Source of the DNA: Sitta carolinensis
Lineage: Eukaryota > Chordata > Aves > Passeriformes > Sittidae
Length of the DNA stretch: 64,000 bases
Assembly: GCA_032173965.1 (NCBI GenBank)
Contig: CM063289.1
Location: 28,049,690-28,113,689 of the forward strand
Direction: 5' to 3'
This document shows positions 11,549 through 24,870 of this stretch, one piece after another. Position numbers and translations under genes: made by a program. Every line of letters begins with the position of its first letter. The stretch's first letter is position 1. The notes beneath the pieces are model-generated. The model was given only the letters and a program-made list of their open reading frames with translations. It searched no databases and was not told the origin of the DNA.

Positions 11549-13154
11549 GGCAAAAAACAAGAGGAATGCTTCAATCAAAATAAATACAAATCCCACAAAA
11601 CTTGAGCAAAAAAGTAGTGGGTAAAATAGTAATTTTTTTAGAAGTGTTTAAAATGGACTTCTTCAGGTGATTTTTGAAATCATATTTCAACTAAAAGTTT
11701 CATAAAATAATGCAAGATGGCATTATTTGCATTATTTTCATCATTGCACAATGGCAAATTAAGTCTTTAGATTCCACAGAAACATTTTGCCATTGAATTA
11801 AGTTGGCAAGACATTGGCAGAAGATTTTCAGTCTGATTTTACAAAAAGTCCTTCAAATTTTGCTGCTGTGGCACAGCCCATTTGCTCTATTGCAGAAGAA
11901 CAAGTTAGTGATTAGCTCAGTGCTTTGAAATTTCAATTTCAGTGCACCATTCCTGAGCCAACTCGCAAAAATCTTTAACCTCTTTGCATCCCACTTCTTT
12001 CTCTGTGGCTGGAGGTGGTGATACTTATCTTCCTACAACCTTTTAGGGAGACAAAGGAGGACTCTGGTGCCGAGCTGACAAGACCACACAGCCCTGTGCC
12101 CTTTCTTGTGATCCCAACCTCGTGGAGCTCAAAATACAAAATGAAACCACTCTATTATGGGCAGATTAGAACTCCAGAATTTTGCTGCACATTTTCTGTA
12201 GAGCCAGGTTGTAGATGCACAAGCAGCAGACCCTTCCACCCATGTGAGTCGTTTCCTTGGGTCATGACATTACTATTTATGGTACCAACTTTAGCACTTC
12301 TTTAAAATTTGCCTACAATTAATGCAGTAAAATGCATGTTCAGCAGGAGGGAAAGCTGTGCCTTGACACAGCTTGGGAGAACTAGGGCCAGCTGAAAGAA
12401 ATATAATCTCACCTTGAACTTTATATAAAACAAAGACACTTCTTCTAGTGATGGAAAAATTCATTGGAAAAAGCTGATGTGAGTGGCAGAGAGATGGGTG
12501 GCCTTGTTAGCAGAGACAAATGTGCTTTAAAGCACTGTGGATTTTTAAGATCTATCATCTGAGATAGCCAAACCCATGTAGGATCATAAATAAAGAATTT
12601 CTTCCAATCATTGCTCTGTTGAGCCTGTTAACTTGTATTTCACAATGGCATTTCTTCAAGTAAAACCTACAGAATTCTGTATCACTCATGTACTATCTGG
12701 GAAGAGTTGTTCCAACTTCAAAACAAAATGGAATTTTGTGTTCATTTGGAGTACAACACAATAGAAGAGGAGGTACCTAGGCTATGTCATCTCACTGTAA
12801 TGAAATGTGATTGAGGGTCAATAAACTGGGCAAATATGGCTTCAAGTTACAGAGCATTTGGTTGAATTTTAGGAATTGATTCAGCAGAGTTTTTTTATAT
12901 GGACAGTTGTATGGAGGGACCAGTTTCAAGCGTCCTTTCTCTAGAGTCGTCTCTGTTGAAGTCAGGATGCCCTGGAAACACTTCTGCTCCAAATATGCAT
13001 TGTTTTTTGGGGATATGTTCCCAAAATTTTGTCACAGAGTCTGAAAGAGTGGGACAAAGGAATGACCATGCTCTTTGTTATCACAGAGCACTTGTCCTCA
13101 GAATAATCTGGAAACAAACTTGCATGGGTACAGCAGAGTTAAAACAGCCAAATT

Positions 13155-13156
<2 letters not shown>

Positions 13157-13185
<29 letters not shown>
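13157..13185. repeat. 29-base poly(T) run
   Basis: A pure T homopolymer in the FREM1 intron between the 13.7 and 8.0 kb blocks. Nothing recognisable flanks it. Confidence 0.95.
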
Positions 13186-13744
13186 GTTATGTAGATAGCA
13201 GCAGTAACAAGGTGGCTAGGACAGAGGGGAATGCCAAAGTGGGAAGCTCTGTAAAAGAACAGAGCAGATACCCTGGCCTAACACTTGCAAGTTTTCCTTA
13301 TCTCCTGCTCCAGCATGAGCTGTTGCTGTCCAGGTCCCTGTGGCTTCCTCCAGCCCTGTTGTGGTGTATGAGGCATAAAACGCCCCTAGAGGGAAGGATG
13401 GATACACAAGTGCTTATTTTGTGCAACAAATCAAGGAAAACAGTTGAAATTTTGATCATAAGACAATGAACATTTGGTAATGTCCTTGACTAAACTATAG
13501 ATTTTATACTTTAAAAAAACTCTGCCAAATCAATTTAAAGAAAAAAGTCAGGGATTTCTGGCTCCTGTCCTCTTGTTCAAGGACAACCCCAGTTGTCCTT
13601 ATGATAAATAGAAATAAACTGCTACAGAAATAACATCAGGCTTAAAAATTCTCAGTCAAGTTCCTCGGTATGCTGCAGCAAGGTCGAATCCATGGGGTAA
13701 CATATTTTCATTACCTCTTTCGCTGGTGGCCTCTGTTGCTGCAA

Positions 13745-13930
13745 AGCACTCCAGCATTCTTCCCAACGTTGAGCGCTGGCCTTTCAAAGGACACGGCTTG
13801 TTCAGGACCAAAATACACGGCAGTTGTTGCCCTTTCCATTTAGGCCTTAAGCCCTGAATCAACGGTAAGAATCCTGGACATGGGAAAATACAGTGCTGAC
13901 AAATACGTAATTCAATTAAATGGGCTGGCA
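13745..13930 (-). pseudogene. FREM1: Degenerate FREM1 CSPG-repeat exon
   Basis: One frame reads ALYFPMSRILTVDSGLKA, then TAA at 13,840-13,842, then ERATTAVYFG, EQAVSFERPALNVG. FREM1 has ALLFSITQ...LLIDRGFSKD, a low-complexity linker, then PVHSFSMELLKTG immediately before the YMHDDSES block. That block is found intact at 8.0 kb. Position and both ends agree, but the linker is not conserved. No credible donor is seen. Confidence 0.4.
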
Positions 13931-16489
13931 TTGTTGAAGCAATAGCCCTTTCCTCTGATCCATCTCTTTCAGAGCTCTGTGTCTTAATATTATGGCCTAC
14001 TTGAAACACTCGAGCTCATGAATGGATTAAAGAGGGTTTCATTTGTTTTATTTATTATTTTACTGCTTTGCTTGGCTTTTTGCAAACAGGGGAGGCACAG
14101 GCCTCATTTAGAATTCACTGTAACATGCACATTCTTCCCTCCTCTGTCGAGAGGAGAAGGGGGAAAGAAAACAACAACAAAAAGATCGCAACTGTTTGTA
14201 AAGTACCAAAACTCTTGGGTAATTCATCATCGACGTTGACTGATTAACAAAAGTGGCTTTAGAGCACAATAATTTCAGAACATGGATAGCATATACATTT
14301 ACTGCCACAGTAATTTGACAGATTTAAAAAAAGGGGGAGTATTTTACCCAATTTTTTGTTCAAAGTTACATTGGATTATTGAATATTTGCCTTTTATAAT
14401 TTCAGGCTTTGATTTTAAAGAGCAAATCCCTTTACTCTCCCAAATGTGATCTCAGTATTGTAGTATCTCACTGTGATAGCTGTCTATCCCTTGAAATGCA
14501 TCGATGTTGCATTACATCAACAAGGACTCAAGTTCCCATTTATCTTCAAAAATTTCACAATCCGCTGCAGTATATTCTCAGTTGCAATTTTTGCTTTCAA
14601 GTTTGGCCACCATGTGCATAGCATTAATTTCTCTGTTCACATGTAATTCATTCAGGGACTTACACCAGCTGAGAACCACATATGGAGGCCCAGATTTACA
14701 GAGCTTTTATTTTGTGCCATGGAAGCCTACAAGAAACAATTTTCTATTTGAATATTGAGTGTTTACAGAGGTCTTGTTGTTCACTAGAGACAGGGGATTA
14801 TGAAATCATATTCTGCAAGAATCCTATCCAAAAAAACCTGACTGTAACATTTATTAACTCCTCTTTGTTCAAGTGCTCACAGGGTTCTTACAGGGCAATT
14901 GAACATTGCTTCTCCTCTCTCAGAGTTTATTATTATTTACCACTTTTTAAAAATGGTTGGTCGAGCTTCAGCCCGTTTCTGTTGTGTCTGACATTGCAAT
15001 TTAAAATGGCCAAGACATGGCAGCAGAGCCAGGTGAGGAGTGAGGGATGTAGGTCTCAAGCAGACCCACACAAGTGCTCTAAAGCTTAGCACAGTTTTGC
15101 AGTCAGAAAATTCTATGAGGGGTATTTACACCATACAACTCCCAGCGCTGGTGTCTGCACCAGGCAATATTTTGTTTTGAGAATACACTCCTGTTCTATC
15201 ACATTTGGGTAAGCTCCAAATTCAGATCTCTAAGACCTTTTTGTGGTGCTCATTTAGGCTTGTTTTGAGACAATAATGACACATATTGAATGACTAATGT
15301 CCCACATAATTAATCCTGTAGCTCCTTATTTATCAAAATTTCAAGGGGAATGGAGCATTTTGATGGAAAACAAGAAATCAGCAATTAAACCTAAAGTAGA
15401 GAAAAATCCTTGGAGAGGTGCTTCAGGGTTCAGGCTACCTGAGAGATCTGGAGGAGTCCCTGGGTACTCCTGGTTGTTTGGGAGGGGAGCTAAGGTGCAG
15501 GTTAAGCATTCCCAGTGTTCCATAGGCCTCTCCCCCTGTCTCCTGAGGTCACCCTTTCCTGATTGCTACTAGAGGGAGCAGAGCTGGGTGGACACAAGCT
15601 CTGGTCTGGAAAGCCCTGCCAACCTCCCTGGCAAAGGACAGAAAGTGTAAATTGATTTTAATTAGGGATCACTCATGTGGCCTCTGAAGTATCAGTTTAA
15701 ATCAAACATTAGCAACTGTCAATTTCTTCTTTCACCCAAGACCCAAATCCTGTAAACACAAGGACCGTAACAAATCCCTGAAGCAGGCTTTAGTGCACAT
15801 ATATGGAAAACATACTAAACTATAAATACCCTATACCATATGGCAGCGAGATTATCTAATTTCACTTCATAACTGGTGATAAAATGACCAATCAACTGAC
15901 GTGCAGAATGAAATGCCAAGCCAAGGATTCAGATACCCTTAAGATGGCTCTGAGGTTTCATCGTTACCCACTGTATCCCACTGCATCCCTAAGAGTAAGC
16001 ACATACCTGTTCCACTGACATGAGTGTGGACACCACGGGAATATGTGCGAGGCTGGCTCTGCCTTCACAGCCAAAGTTTGTCCTCATTTCTCTGCAGCTA
16101 CATTAAAGGTGGGGAATGGACTGGGAGGACACCAGCAGTACCAGGGGAGAAATTTTGAACTCTCCATTCATTTATTTATATGAAAGAAGTGTTTGGGGCA
16201 GGTAACATTCATTCCTCAGCTTTTGCTGAGCTCAGAGGCTCATCATTAAGACTTCAAGTTCACTTCAATACAGAAAAACAGCAGTGTGCACAATATTTAC
16301 AAACAACAGAACTTCGTTGTGTACATGTTACTAACACACCTTCATCAACTTTTCCCCTCACTGCTAAAAACATTTAATCATTGCACAGGCCACAGCTCTA
16401 CTGTTCTGTTCCCTACAAGTGTACAGGGCTCCTACTCCAGCAAGGAGGTATCAGTTCTCAGAAATAAAGGGTCAGCACTTTAAAGACCA
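13931..16489. other. Intron of the FREM1 locus
   Basis: Unique AT-rich sequence. The 135-codon plus-strand frame at 14.7-15.1 kb has no recognisable feature. Confidence 0.5.
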
Positions 16490-16770
16490 AATTCAAAGTT
16501 ACTGATATATTCCTGAGTCAGAAGGAGAAGGATTTCATCATTTGCTGAATTCACGATGACAAAGAGAGGAACCACCTGGGAACTACTGAAGGTAGTGTCT
16601 AATAGAATTCACAAAGCGATCTGCAATGATGCCTGAACATTTGTGTGTTCGGAGAGAACATAGTGGGTGTAACCTTCTAGGCACTGGAAGTTAGATGAAT
16701 CTTGAAGTAATGCAAGAGATTTAAACCACACCAAGCTTTAAAAAATAGACTAAATCCGAAATCAGTTTGT
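16490..16770 (-). pseudogene. FREM1: FREM1 CSPG-repeat exon, multiple frame changes
   Basis: The block reads LVWFKSLALLQDSSNFQC and then YTHYVLSEHT, matching the FREM1 run VGFEKSN....DSFQW...FHINYVQSRH. Next comes ADRF in a second frame (FREM1 ADQF). Finally PLFVIVNSANDE appears in a third, matching PFSIIINPTNDE. Stops interrupt each frame outside these matches. The order of four independent short matches makes the assignment firm despite the decay. Confidence 0.6.
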
Positions 16771-19700
16771 TTCAAAGTTAAACCACCAATGTCATCAGCT
16801 CAGATTTTTGGGGGCTTAGCCCCAGAAGCAGAAAGATCCATCAGTCCACACATTCATTTCCCAGGAGAGTGGTGGAAAATGGCTTTGTTGGCTCATTTAA
16901 AATTAGCTTGGGTACAGCAGTTATGAATATACTGCGCAGAAAATTGTGCACTGAATTATAAGCAAATAGGTTGCTATGATTTGATGCTATTTTAATAGCT
17001 AGTGATTAACCAAATGAATGCTATTTGATCTGGCCTGATTTGCCAAATGGTTCCTCTCTTCTACCATCCAGCCAGCTGTGAAGTAGTGCCCCATACAACC
17101 AAGCACTATTACCATATTAAACTCTAATAAAATATTTTTTAGAGAAATAGTAGCATATTGTGGGGTATATACCTACCAATTGATCTTCTTGAGCCAGCTG
17201 GGGAAAGAGCATTTTCTAGCAAGCTGGACTTAAAGTTTTCCTTTGATGTGAAGTTAAGATCCTTGAGATCTTCAAAAACACAAATATTTCAATCAAATAC
17301 ATGCTTAATGTTCCTCATTCAACCCAAAAGCACCTGCTGAGACAAACCCACATTAATATGCCTCTAGTGTGGACAAACCACTTCCTTGCCTTGGTTACCA
17401 AGAATGTGCCATCTGACAAAGCCAAGAGCATCTTGGTTTCCTATGCAGTGGTTTTCAGCTGGAGGACTGCTGAGTGTTTGGGGATTTTTATTACTGAATT
17501 ATTTCAAACTGAGCACCTACAAAGGACAATGCACTGCTAATGTTCAACTAGAAGTAAAATTGCAATTTCTGGTTTCTTGTCCAGTCTAAAAGAGGTTTAT
17601 TTTATGTCCACCATCAGTGTAGGCAGACATCCTTTACCAGACACCTCCATATTTGCTGCAGTGGTGGCCCTGAGAGGTTCATCCTTGCTCTCCAGTGGTG
17701 TTTGCCCCAAGGTGAATGGATGCAAGAGCTGTCAGGTCTCAGAGCAGCTGGAGTCAATGAGCTTAGCAAAGATGCTACTGCCCAGCCCAGCAACAAAGCT
17801 TCTGCATTTCCATAACAGCAGCTACAGCAGAGTTCATCCTGCCTTGCATTAACAAACTGGGGAGATGCATTACTGAATCCACTTGATAATTTTATGGCTA
17901 AATCTTGTTTTATCTATATTACTTGGACTTTTGCCTATTTGTTATTTTTTTAACATGGGTTATTTTTATGAGAGAACAGTAATTGGCACCTCAGTGCTGA
18001 CAGAAGTATGTCTCAGGTGTACAGGGCCAATGCCTCGTTGTGTCCCCTCAGGGTGCATTAATTAGCACTGCTGCACTGGCTCCTGTCGCTGCCCAGTTCT
18101 AGCTAACGCCAGAGGTTAAACTGTCCCCTGCCTGTGTCACCAATTTAGACTCAGAATAGCTCTTCACATGCACAGTACACATTAATATTGCACTAATCAG
18201 GGTGCTGATACCAAACAAATGAATTTCCCAGTGATATTTCAAAGGTTTTTTCCCTTTTCTCCAATATTAGTTTTCTTTTACTTTACTATTTTTTGACTAG
18301 TTGTTTATTCCTTACCACACCTCCACAAAAAATCCTCCCAAAAAACCTAACATTTCATGCAAAAATTTCTACTTCCTTGAAAAATGAATTTAAAAAGAAA
18401 GGATGTTTAAAAAGAGTTTCTTAATCAGTAATTTTCATATTCATTGCTAAATTTCACCAAGTCCTTTACAAATTACTCAGACCCCATGTAAATAATTCCT
18501 TAACATGTATATTGTTCTGTGCAGACACTTGGGCAACTTCTTGTGTACCTTAAAACAAAAAGTCCAGGTTAAAATGCTTTGCTGAATTGCACAAAACAGA
18601 AAAGTAATTTTTCTCCCTTTTCTATGAAAGATGAAATGGGGTCGTGGAAAGTTTAATGTTGATTCTATCAGAAGAAAACCCAAACTATAGTTTCTTCCAT
18701 TTTTAGGGACGGAATGGCAGAGGCAGTGGTCAACAGGACCTTCTGCTCCTGAAGCCAGACAGTGCTTCCTTCTCCCCCAGATAAGCCCCGTTCCTGCCTT
18801 ATCAGAGAAATGTGCATTTCATTTCTGTTACACGAGATACTGTGTTTAGTGGCTGCACAAAGAGGGGCTTTGTCTCCTCACAGAAGGCGGGGAAATAACC
18901 AGCTATTGAGACTGGAAGGGAAAGGAATAACCTGATGAAATGCCACATTGCTGGAATGTTTCTGCTCAGGAGTGTGCCGGCACAGATGGAGCAGAGCCTT
19001 GTCACCAGTGACCTTGTTCGCTCTTCCGCACCAGTTGCATTTTTCCAAGTTCCTTACTCCTACTGCAGCTCTGGACCTTCCCTTCTCTGCGGTATTGCAA
19101 CTTGCCAGCACTCATCTCTGAAAGGGAAGCCTTGAACAAGTCATTTAAAAGGAAACAAAACATATCACAGAGGAAAATTGTAACATGTTCATATGCCAAA
19201 TCAAGCTATCTCTGTGTTGTGGCAGCATGATTGTATCACCTGCCCTGCAATGACTGGCAATTTCACCTGTCTCGTCATTGCAGACATGCTCCAGTGCTAC
19301 CAAACCACAATATTGAATCACCTGGTCCTCTTCAGCAATACAATCAGCCATTCATAACAGGATTTTTAAAATATCATCTTTGTAAGAAATTGGAATTAGT
19401 TACCTATTTCATAATTTTTGAACTGTTAACTAGAGTAAACACAAATCCAAATGACAAAACAGACCATAAGACATACAGACTATTGGGAGTTTATTGACAT
19501 CTCCCAAAGCCTCACACACAGCATCTAAGGAAGCTGCTGTGACCTGCACTGGCAGAAGAGACACAGTGAATGAGCTGACCAAGGTGTGAGAGCCCTGAGG
19601 AGCTCAGGATGTGTTTTCTGCTCATTAGCCTGTACCGATGCTTACGCTGCCTCGATGTTATCTGTGTTGACATCTGCAAACTTACTTGACTCACACCTTT

Positions 19701-20629
19701 ACCACACTTGCTGCTTGCTCTGATAAATCCTTTTGATTAATTTTTATTCTCCTATATGTACTCTCCCTTCTCTTCCATCGTGCTTGGTGTCTAGGATCTC
19801 TGTTTGGCACTGACAGCAAGACTGGATGATATTTCTTCCCGTTGAGTTGTGGCAGGGGAGGGGTGAGATGCCTTCACAGAGGGGTTTGTGACAAGCCCTC
19901 AGTTATGAGCACACCAGCAGAGGAAGGGGCTGCAGCCCATGACCCCATCAGCTCTGGCACGCTCCAGTGCTACTGAGCCACCATTCATAATCACCTGTGC
20001 TCACCAGGGCACTTCCAGGGCTGCTCTACATCCCTGCGCTGTGCCTCACCTCTGGCAGGTAGCAATGAATACAAATAGCTCTGAATACACCGACTGAGCA
20101 GCCTTACAGCAGGAGAGCATCTGCACGGGGAGCTCAGCACTCGGCCCCCTGCGCTCTGCCCAGCGAGGCAGGAGACACGACATGTCACACCAAGTCTCAT
20201 TTTTGCTCCAAGAGCCTCTTTAAAAGTCAGATTAAAAAGCATTGAGACAGGAGAATTATTCTCTAACATCAAGCCCTTTCTTAACCAGGTAAACTGCTTC
20301 AGCCTGCAGCATAATCAGAGGCCATGGGATCACACAAATTGTAATTAACTTGCTGAAGTAGGTCAGGACTGTGTGTATTGCAGTGCAGGGGTACTCTGGC
20401 TTTAATGATTTCAAATATTTTGAGAAGCAAACTGAAAACACTTAGTCAAATTAAGTGTTTTCTTTAAGCTGTCAGCATTGCGAGCACTGCCAAGATGAAC
20501 AGGATAAATTGGATTAGATGCAGTCTATATGCTTCGAATCCTAATGGCAAGGGATCCAAAATGTAAAGTAGTGCACAAAGGCAAAGCAAATATTATATTA
20601 TTGTCTGTAAAGCAGCAGATCTCAGTTTA
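16771..20629. other. Intron of the FREM1 locus
   Basis: Unique sequence without recognised repeats or exons. Short overlapping frames only. Confidence 0.5.
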
Positions 20630-20805
20630 CTGATTAACCAGATAGTTTGAAAATAGCATGACTCATCTCCAGAGAAGCTGAGTGTTGCTGCTGGCTCCTG
20701 TGCAACCCAGCTTGTGACAGTGTGACAGTCTCTGCCTGCTAAATGATGGGTGTTACAACAGGACCTACAGCACGATTTTGGTCCTACCCAGGGCAAATCC
20801 TGTCA
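20630..20805 (-). pseudogene. FREM1: FREM1 CSPG-repeat start exon with stop codon
   Basis: Directly downstream of the 21.0 kb exon, one frame reads NRAVGPVVTPII, then TAG at 20,739-20,741, then QAETVTLSQAG and SASLE. FREM1 continues after PVDNQPP with SIAIGPVFVVDE and G, then CSTALTVNH and DDLE. The alignment is ungapped across the stop. YLVN in a second frame may carry the YLEN segment. The stop is a clear disabling lesion. Confidence 0.55.
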
Positions 20806-20932
20806 CTGTAGTCTGGCCTGAAACAATTCAGGCTTAAACAGAAACTTTAAAAATTACATGCAGATAGTAATTTAGGTTAAATTTGAAGGTGAAATCTTGT
20901 TACACAAGGTGTCCTCGTGCGTCTTGAGTCAC

Positions 20933-21088
20933 GGGTTATCAACAGGAAGGGATGCATCATTCAGGTTACAAACTGGGAGAGCAGTTGGAGGTGGTAGAGC
21001 TGGACGAAGATCTTCATAAAAACAGCAATCAGTCACTGCACCCATCCCTTTGTCAGAGACAGTGTGGAGGTGTCTGCACAGGATGTGC
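20933..21088 (-). pseudogene. FREM1: FREM1 CSPG-repeat exon, open (about 51 codons)
   Basis: A strong acceptor (TGCTCATCCCTCAG) opens a 156-bp stop-free exon that ends at a weak GATAACCC|GTGACT donor. The translation includes HTVSDKGMGAVTDCCFYED, then LPVCNLND and LPVDN. FREM1 has a distinctive CSPG repeat here with VVSDGEAGPFVNGCCYNG, a proline-rich loop, FPVYDLNITVYPVDN, and the same Cys-Cys pair. The match is convincing over its whole length. The non-consensus donor is the only visible defect. Confidence 0.7.
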
Positions 21089-21429
21089 CTGAGGGATGAG
21101 CAGAGAGCACCAGCCCAGAAATCACACTCAGGTGAACACAAAAACTGATTTGAGAGCTGGAAACAGAGTTGGAAACTAATGCCTTGAGGGGGGGGGTTTA
21201 TTTCTGTGGGAGGGATAATCCCAGTGATGAAAGGGAACACCCAGAGCTCAGAGCTGCTCAGAATAATTTTCCTCTACTGGATGGAAAACATCCTTTAATT
21301 GCTGGCCTGAATTTTGACATGGTGGTTTCGAACAGTTTGGGTTGTTTGCCAATATTCCCTGGTAGCATAAATAATTTAGGTTTTATTTACCCCCCTATGT
21401 TTATTCCATGAAGATACTTGGGGGTAACT

Positions 21430-21566
21430 TATCTCCATCTCAGGCTAGATGAGCTTAGATGAGGCTCTGGGCAACCTGGGCTAATAGAAGTGTCCCACCA
21501 GCAGGGGTGCTGGACTAGATGATCTTTAAAGGTCCCTTCCAACCCAAACTACTCTGTGATTCTATG
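21430..21566 (+). mobile_element. CR1 LINE 3' end fragment
   Basis: GCTCTGGGCAACCTGGGCTA, GGGGTGCTGGACTAGATGAT, AAAGGTCCCTTCCAACCCAA and TCTGTGATTCTATGG form a well-preserved CR1 3' terminus with the octamer end, on the plus strand. Confidence 0.95.
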
Positions 21567-24500
21567 GCCACATGTCTGCCCAGTACTCAGTAACATGTAG
21601 GACTTAATTCATACTGGAAATTCATGATTGATTGGAGAAACGAGCACTAAGAACCTGAGAGTTAAGACTAAAGGGTCTCCAAGTTGCCTTGTTACTCCAT
21701 TCCTCATCCACCAGATCCTAAAATAAAGCAGAAAAAACCTGGCCAATGCCTTGGAAGATGAGTCTAGGGGAAAATCAGGAATAAATCCCAAATAAGCCAT
21801 TTACTTCAGCCATATGAACACAAATATCAAACAAGAGTATCTAAAACATCAACAAATTATGATAAGTAGCTAAAACACAGAAGTTGTCATCACCATGTCT
21901 GGACAGAATTTTGACAAGTCCTCAGATAAATCTTCTCCATCTCCCTTTTCCACGGTATGTTGGTATTTTGAACAGAAATTCTCAAGTCAAAAGACATACA
22001 TCAATTTTTAGTTCTAGCAAAAAAAAAAAAAAAAAAATCCAAACCAAACTAGACATACAAAGCAGATGCTTTTCGCTAAAGCTTTTTTACATAAAAGTCT
22101 ATTCTCTCATCACAAAGTTGGTTCAAAATTTTCTGAACAGCTCTAAACAGTAGCAGTAAAAATCATTCCAGTGGAGATAGACTACAGGTGCATGTTACAT
22201 CTGTTCATCTGACAGTGTACAAATCCTTTAAAAATCATAAAAATCTTTTGTTTAGTCAGGGAGGGCCACCAAGTATTAGAGAGGGATCAGCTTCAAAGTT
22301 CAGCTTTAAAAATGTACTGTAGTAAAATGAGAAGTACCAGTTACGTAAGGAAAAATGTTTGCATGTAGGATTCAATCCTATAAACTCAGCAAGTCTCAGT
22401 GCTGTACCAAAGTGACTGTTTTCATGTCTCAAATCAACTCCATCTCCAAGAAAATAATAATAAAAATAGCTCTAAGAAAAGCAAAGGGATCTCATGGGAT
22501 TGATTTTAGAGGCTCCAATGGGGAAAGACCCAACTTCCAGAAATGCTCACTGCAGCTGATCTCAGGGTAGATTTATGATATTTAGCAGCAATTAGGAGGC
22601 ATCCAATTATAGAAGACCTGGCAATAGGAGGAGTATTCAGAGGGAAATACAACACTGGCAGTGATTAATAAGTCCACTCTGCCTACAAGATGAGCAACTG
22701 CTGCTGGGAGAAAGGGGAAACCGGCAAGGAAAATGCTTTCCTGTCTCAGAGGATGAGGCCGTTGGAGGTGGGGGAAAAAATAGGCATCGAAAACAAGAAG
22801 GACTTGGACTTGAAAAAAAGATTGATATGTTGAAGTAGAGCTCTTTATGCCAGTGACTTGAGCAATGATCTAATTTTGATAATAAATTTGATATCTGTGC
22901 TACAGCAGAGTAGTCGCTGAGTAGTTGCTGTGATAGACAGCTGAATGATCAAAGATCTGTGTGTGGAGACATCTCCTAATACATCTCCAAAGACATCTCC
23001 AGAATACCAACAAACAAGTTGTTCCTTTTTTTCCTCCCCTGTATAATGAATACATTTTACAAGACAATTGTCTTTTAATGATCTTTCATTTCTCCAAGCA
23101 TGCATGAGAAGAAGAGCAGGGAGAAACTGTGAAATATTCCCCTGTGTATTTTAGCATGAAGTAAAGCCAGGAAAGTTGCAGAACAAAGAAACTTCCCAGA
23201 ACAATATAATATTTAAATAGTGGCACCACTTAAGAAGGTTAATTGGGCAACCCAAGTTGAAAGGACTTATTCCAGGTAATTCAGTGCAGCAGAGGGCTCT
23301 AGAGTGCAGCACCAGAAATCTAAATGGTTCGAAATCACTCCCCAAAACAGACTATTTAGCATTTCTTTAGAACATTTGTACCATAAGTGGTGGCATTATG
23401 TCATTGCACAGTTGTGTGAACAAGCCTAGCAGAACCACGGTGAGAAAATGCAACAACCTGACTCCCAGACAGGAGCACTTCTGGATCACAAACTCCTGAG
23501 TTGTAAGTCTCAGACTAAAAGAATACTTACAATGTTTTAAAATTCCTCTGTGAGACTACTAAATACTGTGTTTGTAGTAATGATCAAGGAAGAAACAGGA
23601 TTAACATTTAAAAAGAGCAGCTTGTATTCTGATTTTTCATTCTAAATGGGTGCCAAAAGTCACAGCTGAAATTAAGAGAATCTTTCATTGAATTTATATT
23701 AATAATTTTTTAAAAATAGTATTAAGGCAGTAACTTTAGGCTAAACTTTTATAGAAAGACCAGTTATTGAATAGGGTGATGTGACCCAAAATACTGGTTT
23801 TGAAGGGATAAAAATCAGCTTTTGACAACCATAGCTGCTTCTGCAGCTGCAGGGAGAGCATTTTCTTTATGACAATTTATATTTCATTTCCTTCAGCTCA
23901 ATAGCTGATTCATTCAAGTTCAGACTCTGATGAGGAGTTGAGACACAGGAATGTTTATTTTCTCTCTTGCAAATGATGAGAACAGACCAGCACTAAAGCA
24001 CGATCCACTACATCGAAATCCTCCAGGGAAAAATGGTGGAAAAAACATCAGATTGATTAACTGAGGGCATTTTTCCTTTGTCAATAATTTATCAAGTTTT
24101 GAAAAACAAGATATTTACCTTTATTTTCTGATACATCCAGCAAACTTCATGCAGTCTGAGGTAGTGAATAAAATGCCTTCATAAAGCATGTGTTCATGAT
24201 TTTGCTTGAATTACAATTTTCATTCGATGCACTCTGTCATGAATCACAAATTAAAAACAACATCACTTTAACTGGAAAGACCAAGCAGCAAATCCTGAGA
24301 TGATGCAGGGCAGACAAGGACATGTAGAAGTCCTGATGACAATGGGGAAGGAAGAGAGGCTCTCTGGCTTTCACAGGTACCAGTGATTTAAGTTACACCC
24401 CTTTGCTCAATGCTCTTTGGTTGAGCTGGAGTTTGAGCCTTTTAGAGCAACGTATGAGAGGATCTATTAAAAGGAATCTTTTGCCTTCCAGTATCTTTTC

Positions 24501-24788
24501 TACAGACCTGGACAGCTTCTTAATATGTATTAAGTTATATTAATTTGTGTAAATGCAGTGCTTTACCCACCTGTTTCTCACAAACGGGTACCAAATGTGC
24601 TGTCCTGCTGGTGAAGACTGAGACTGAACCTTTCCCAAGCAACACAGCTCTGCTACAAATGAAGAACAAGTTTTAAAATACACTATTTAAAACAAAACTG
24701 AGACACCTGACAATTTAAGTGATTTGATTCAATTAATTCTCGTAAGTAAGGAAGGAAAAAAAACCCCAAAACAGAGAAGGGGGATTCA
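21567..24788. other. Intron of the FREM1 locus
   Basis: Unique AT-rich sequence. From about 23.35 to 24.79 kb there is no open frame of 60 codons on either strand. Some missing CSPG-repeat sequence should have been in this interval, but I could not identify it. Confidence 0.5.
22967..23001. repeat. Short imperfect tandem (ACATCTCC)
   Basis: Three close copies of GACATCTCC-like units lie in an intron of the FREM1 locus. On the minus strand they read as repeated GDV. A minor simple repeat. Confidence 0.7.
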
Positions 24789-24870
24789 AACATTGCCAGT
24801 ATGATGAAAAGTACATCCTACCAGTTTGCACATGGGAGAAATATCTCCAGATTGGAAAATTGATGCACCA
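24789..24870 (-). pseudogene. FREM1: Possible FREM1 CSPG-repeat fragment (TFHHTG)
   Basis: A short stretch reads SIFQSGDISP and CTFHHTGNV and then stops. FREM1 has QFSQRDVIS...VTYKHTGGEI in the repeat expected here, between the 26.8 and 21.0 kb exons. Spacing is close but identity is limited to a few residues. The open frame upstream of it does not look homologous. Confidence 0.3.

Larger units (their letters stand above)
10061..13744. other. Intron of the FREM1 locus
   Basis: Mostly unique, AT-rich. It contains two homopolymer runs and a coding-looking minus-strand frame at 10,672-10,854 (treated as a finding). No exon in the expected FREM1 order was recognised. Confidence 0.5.
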
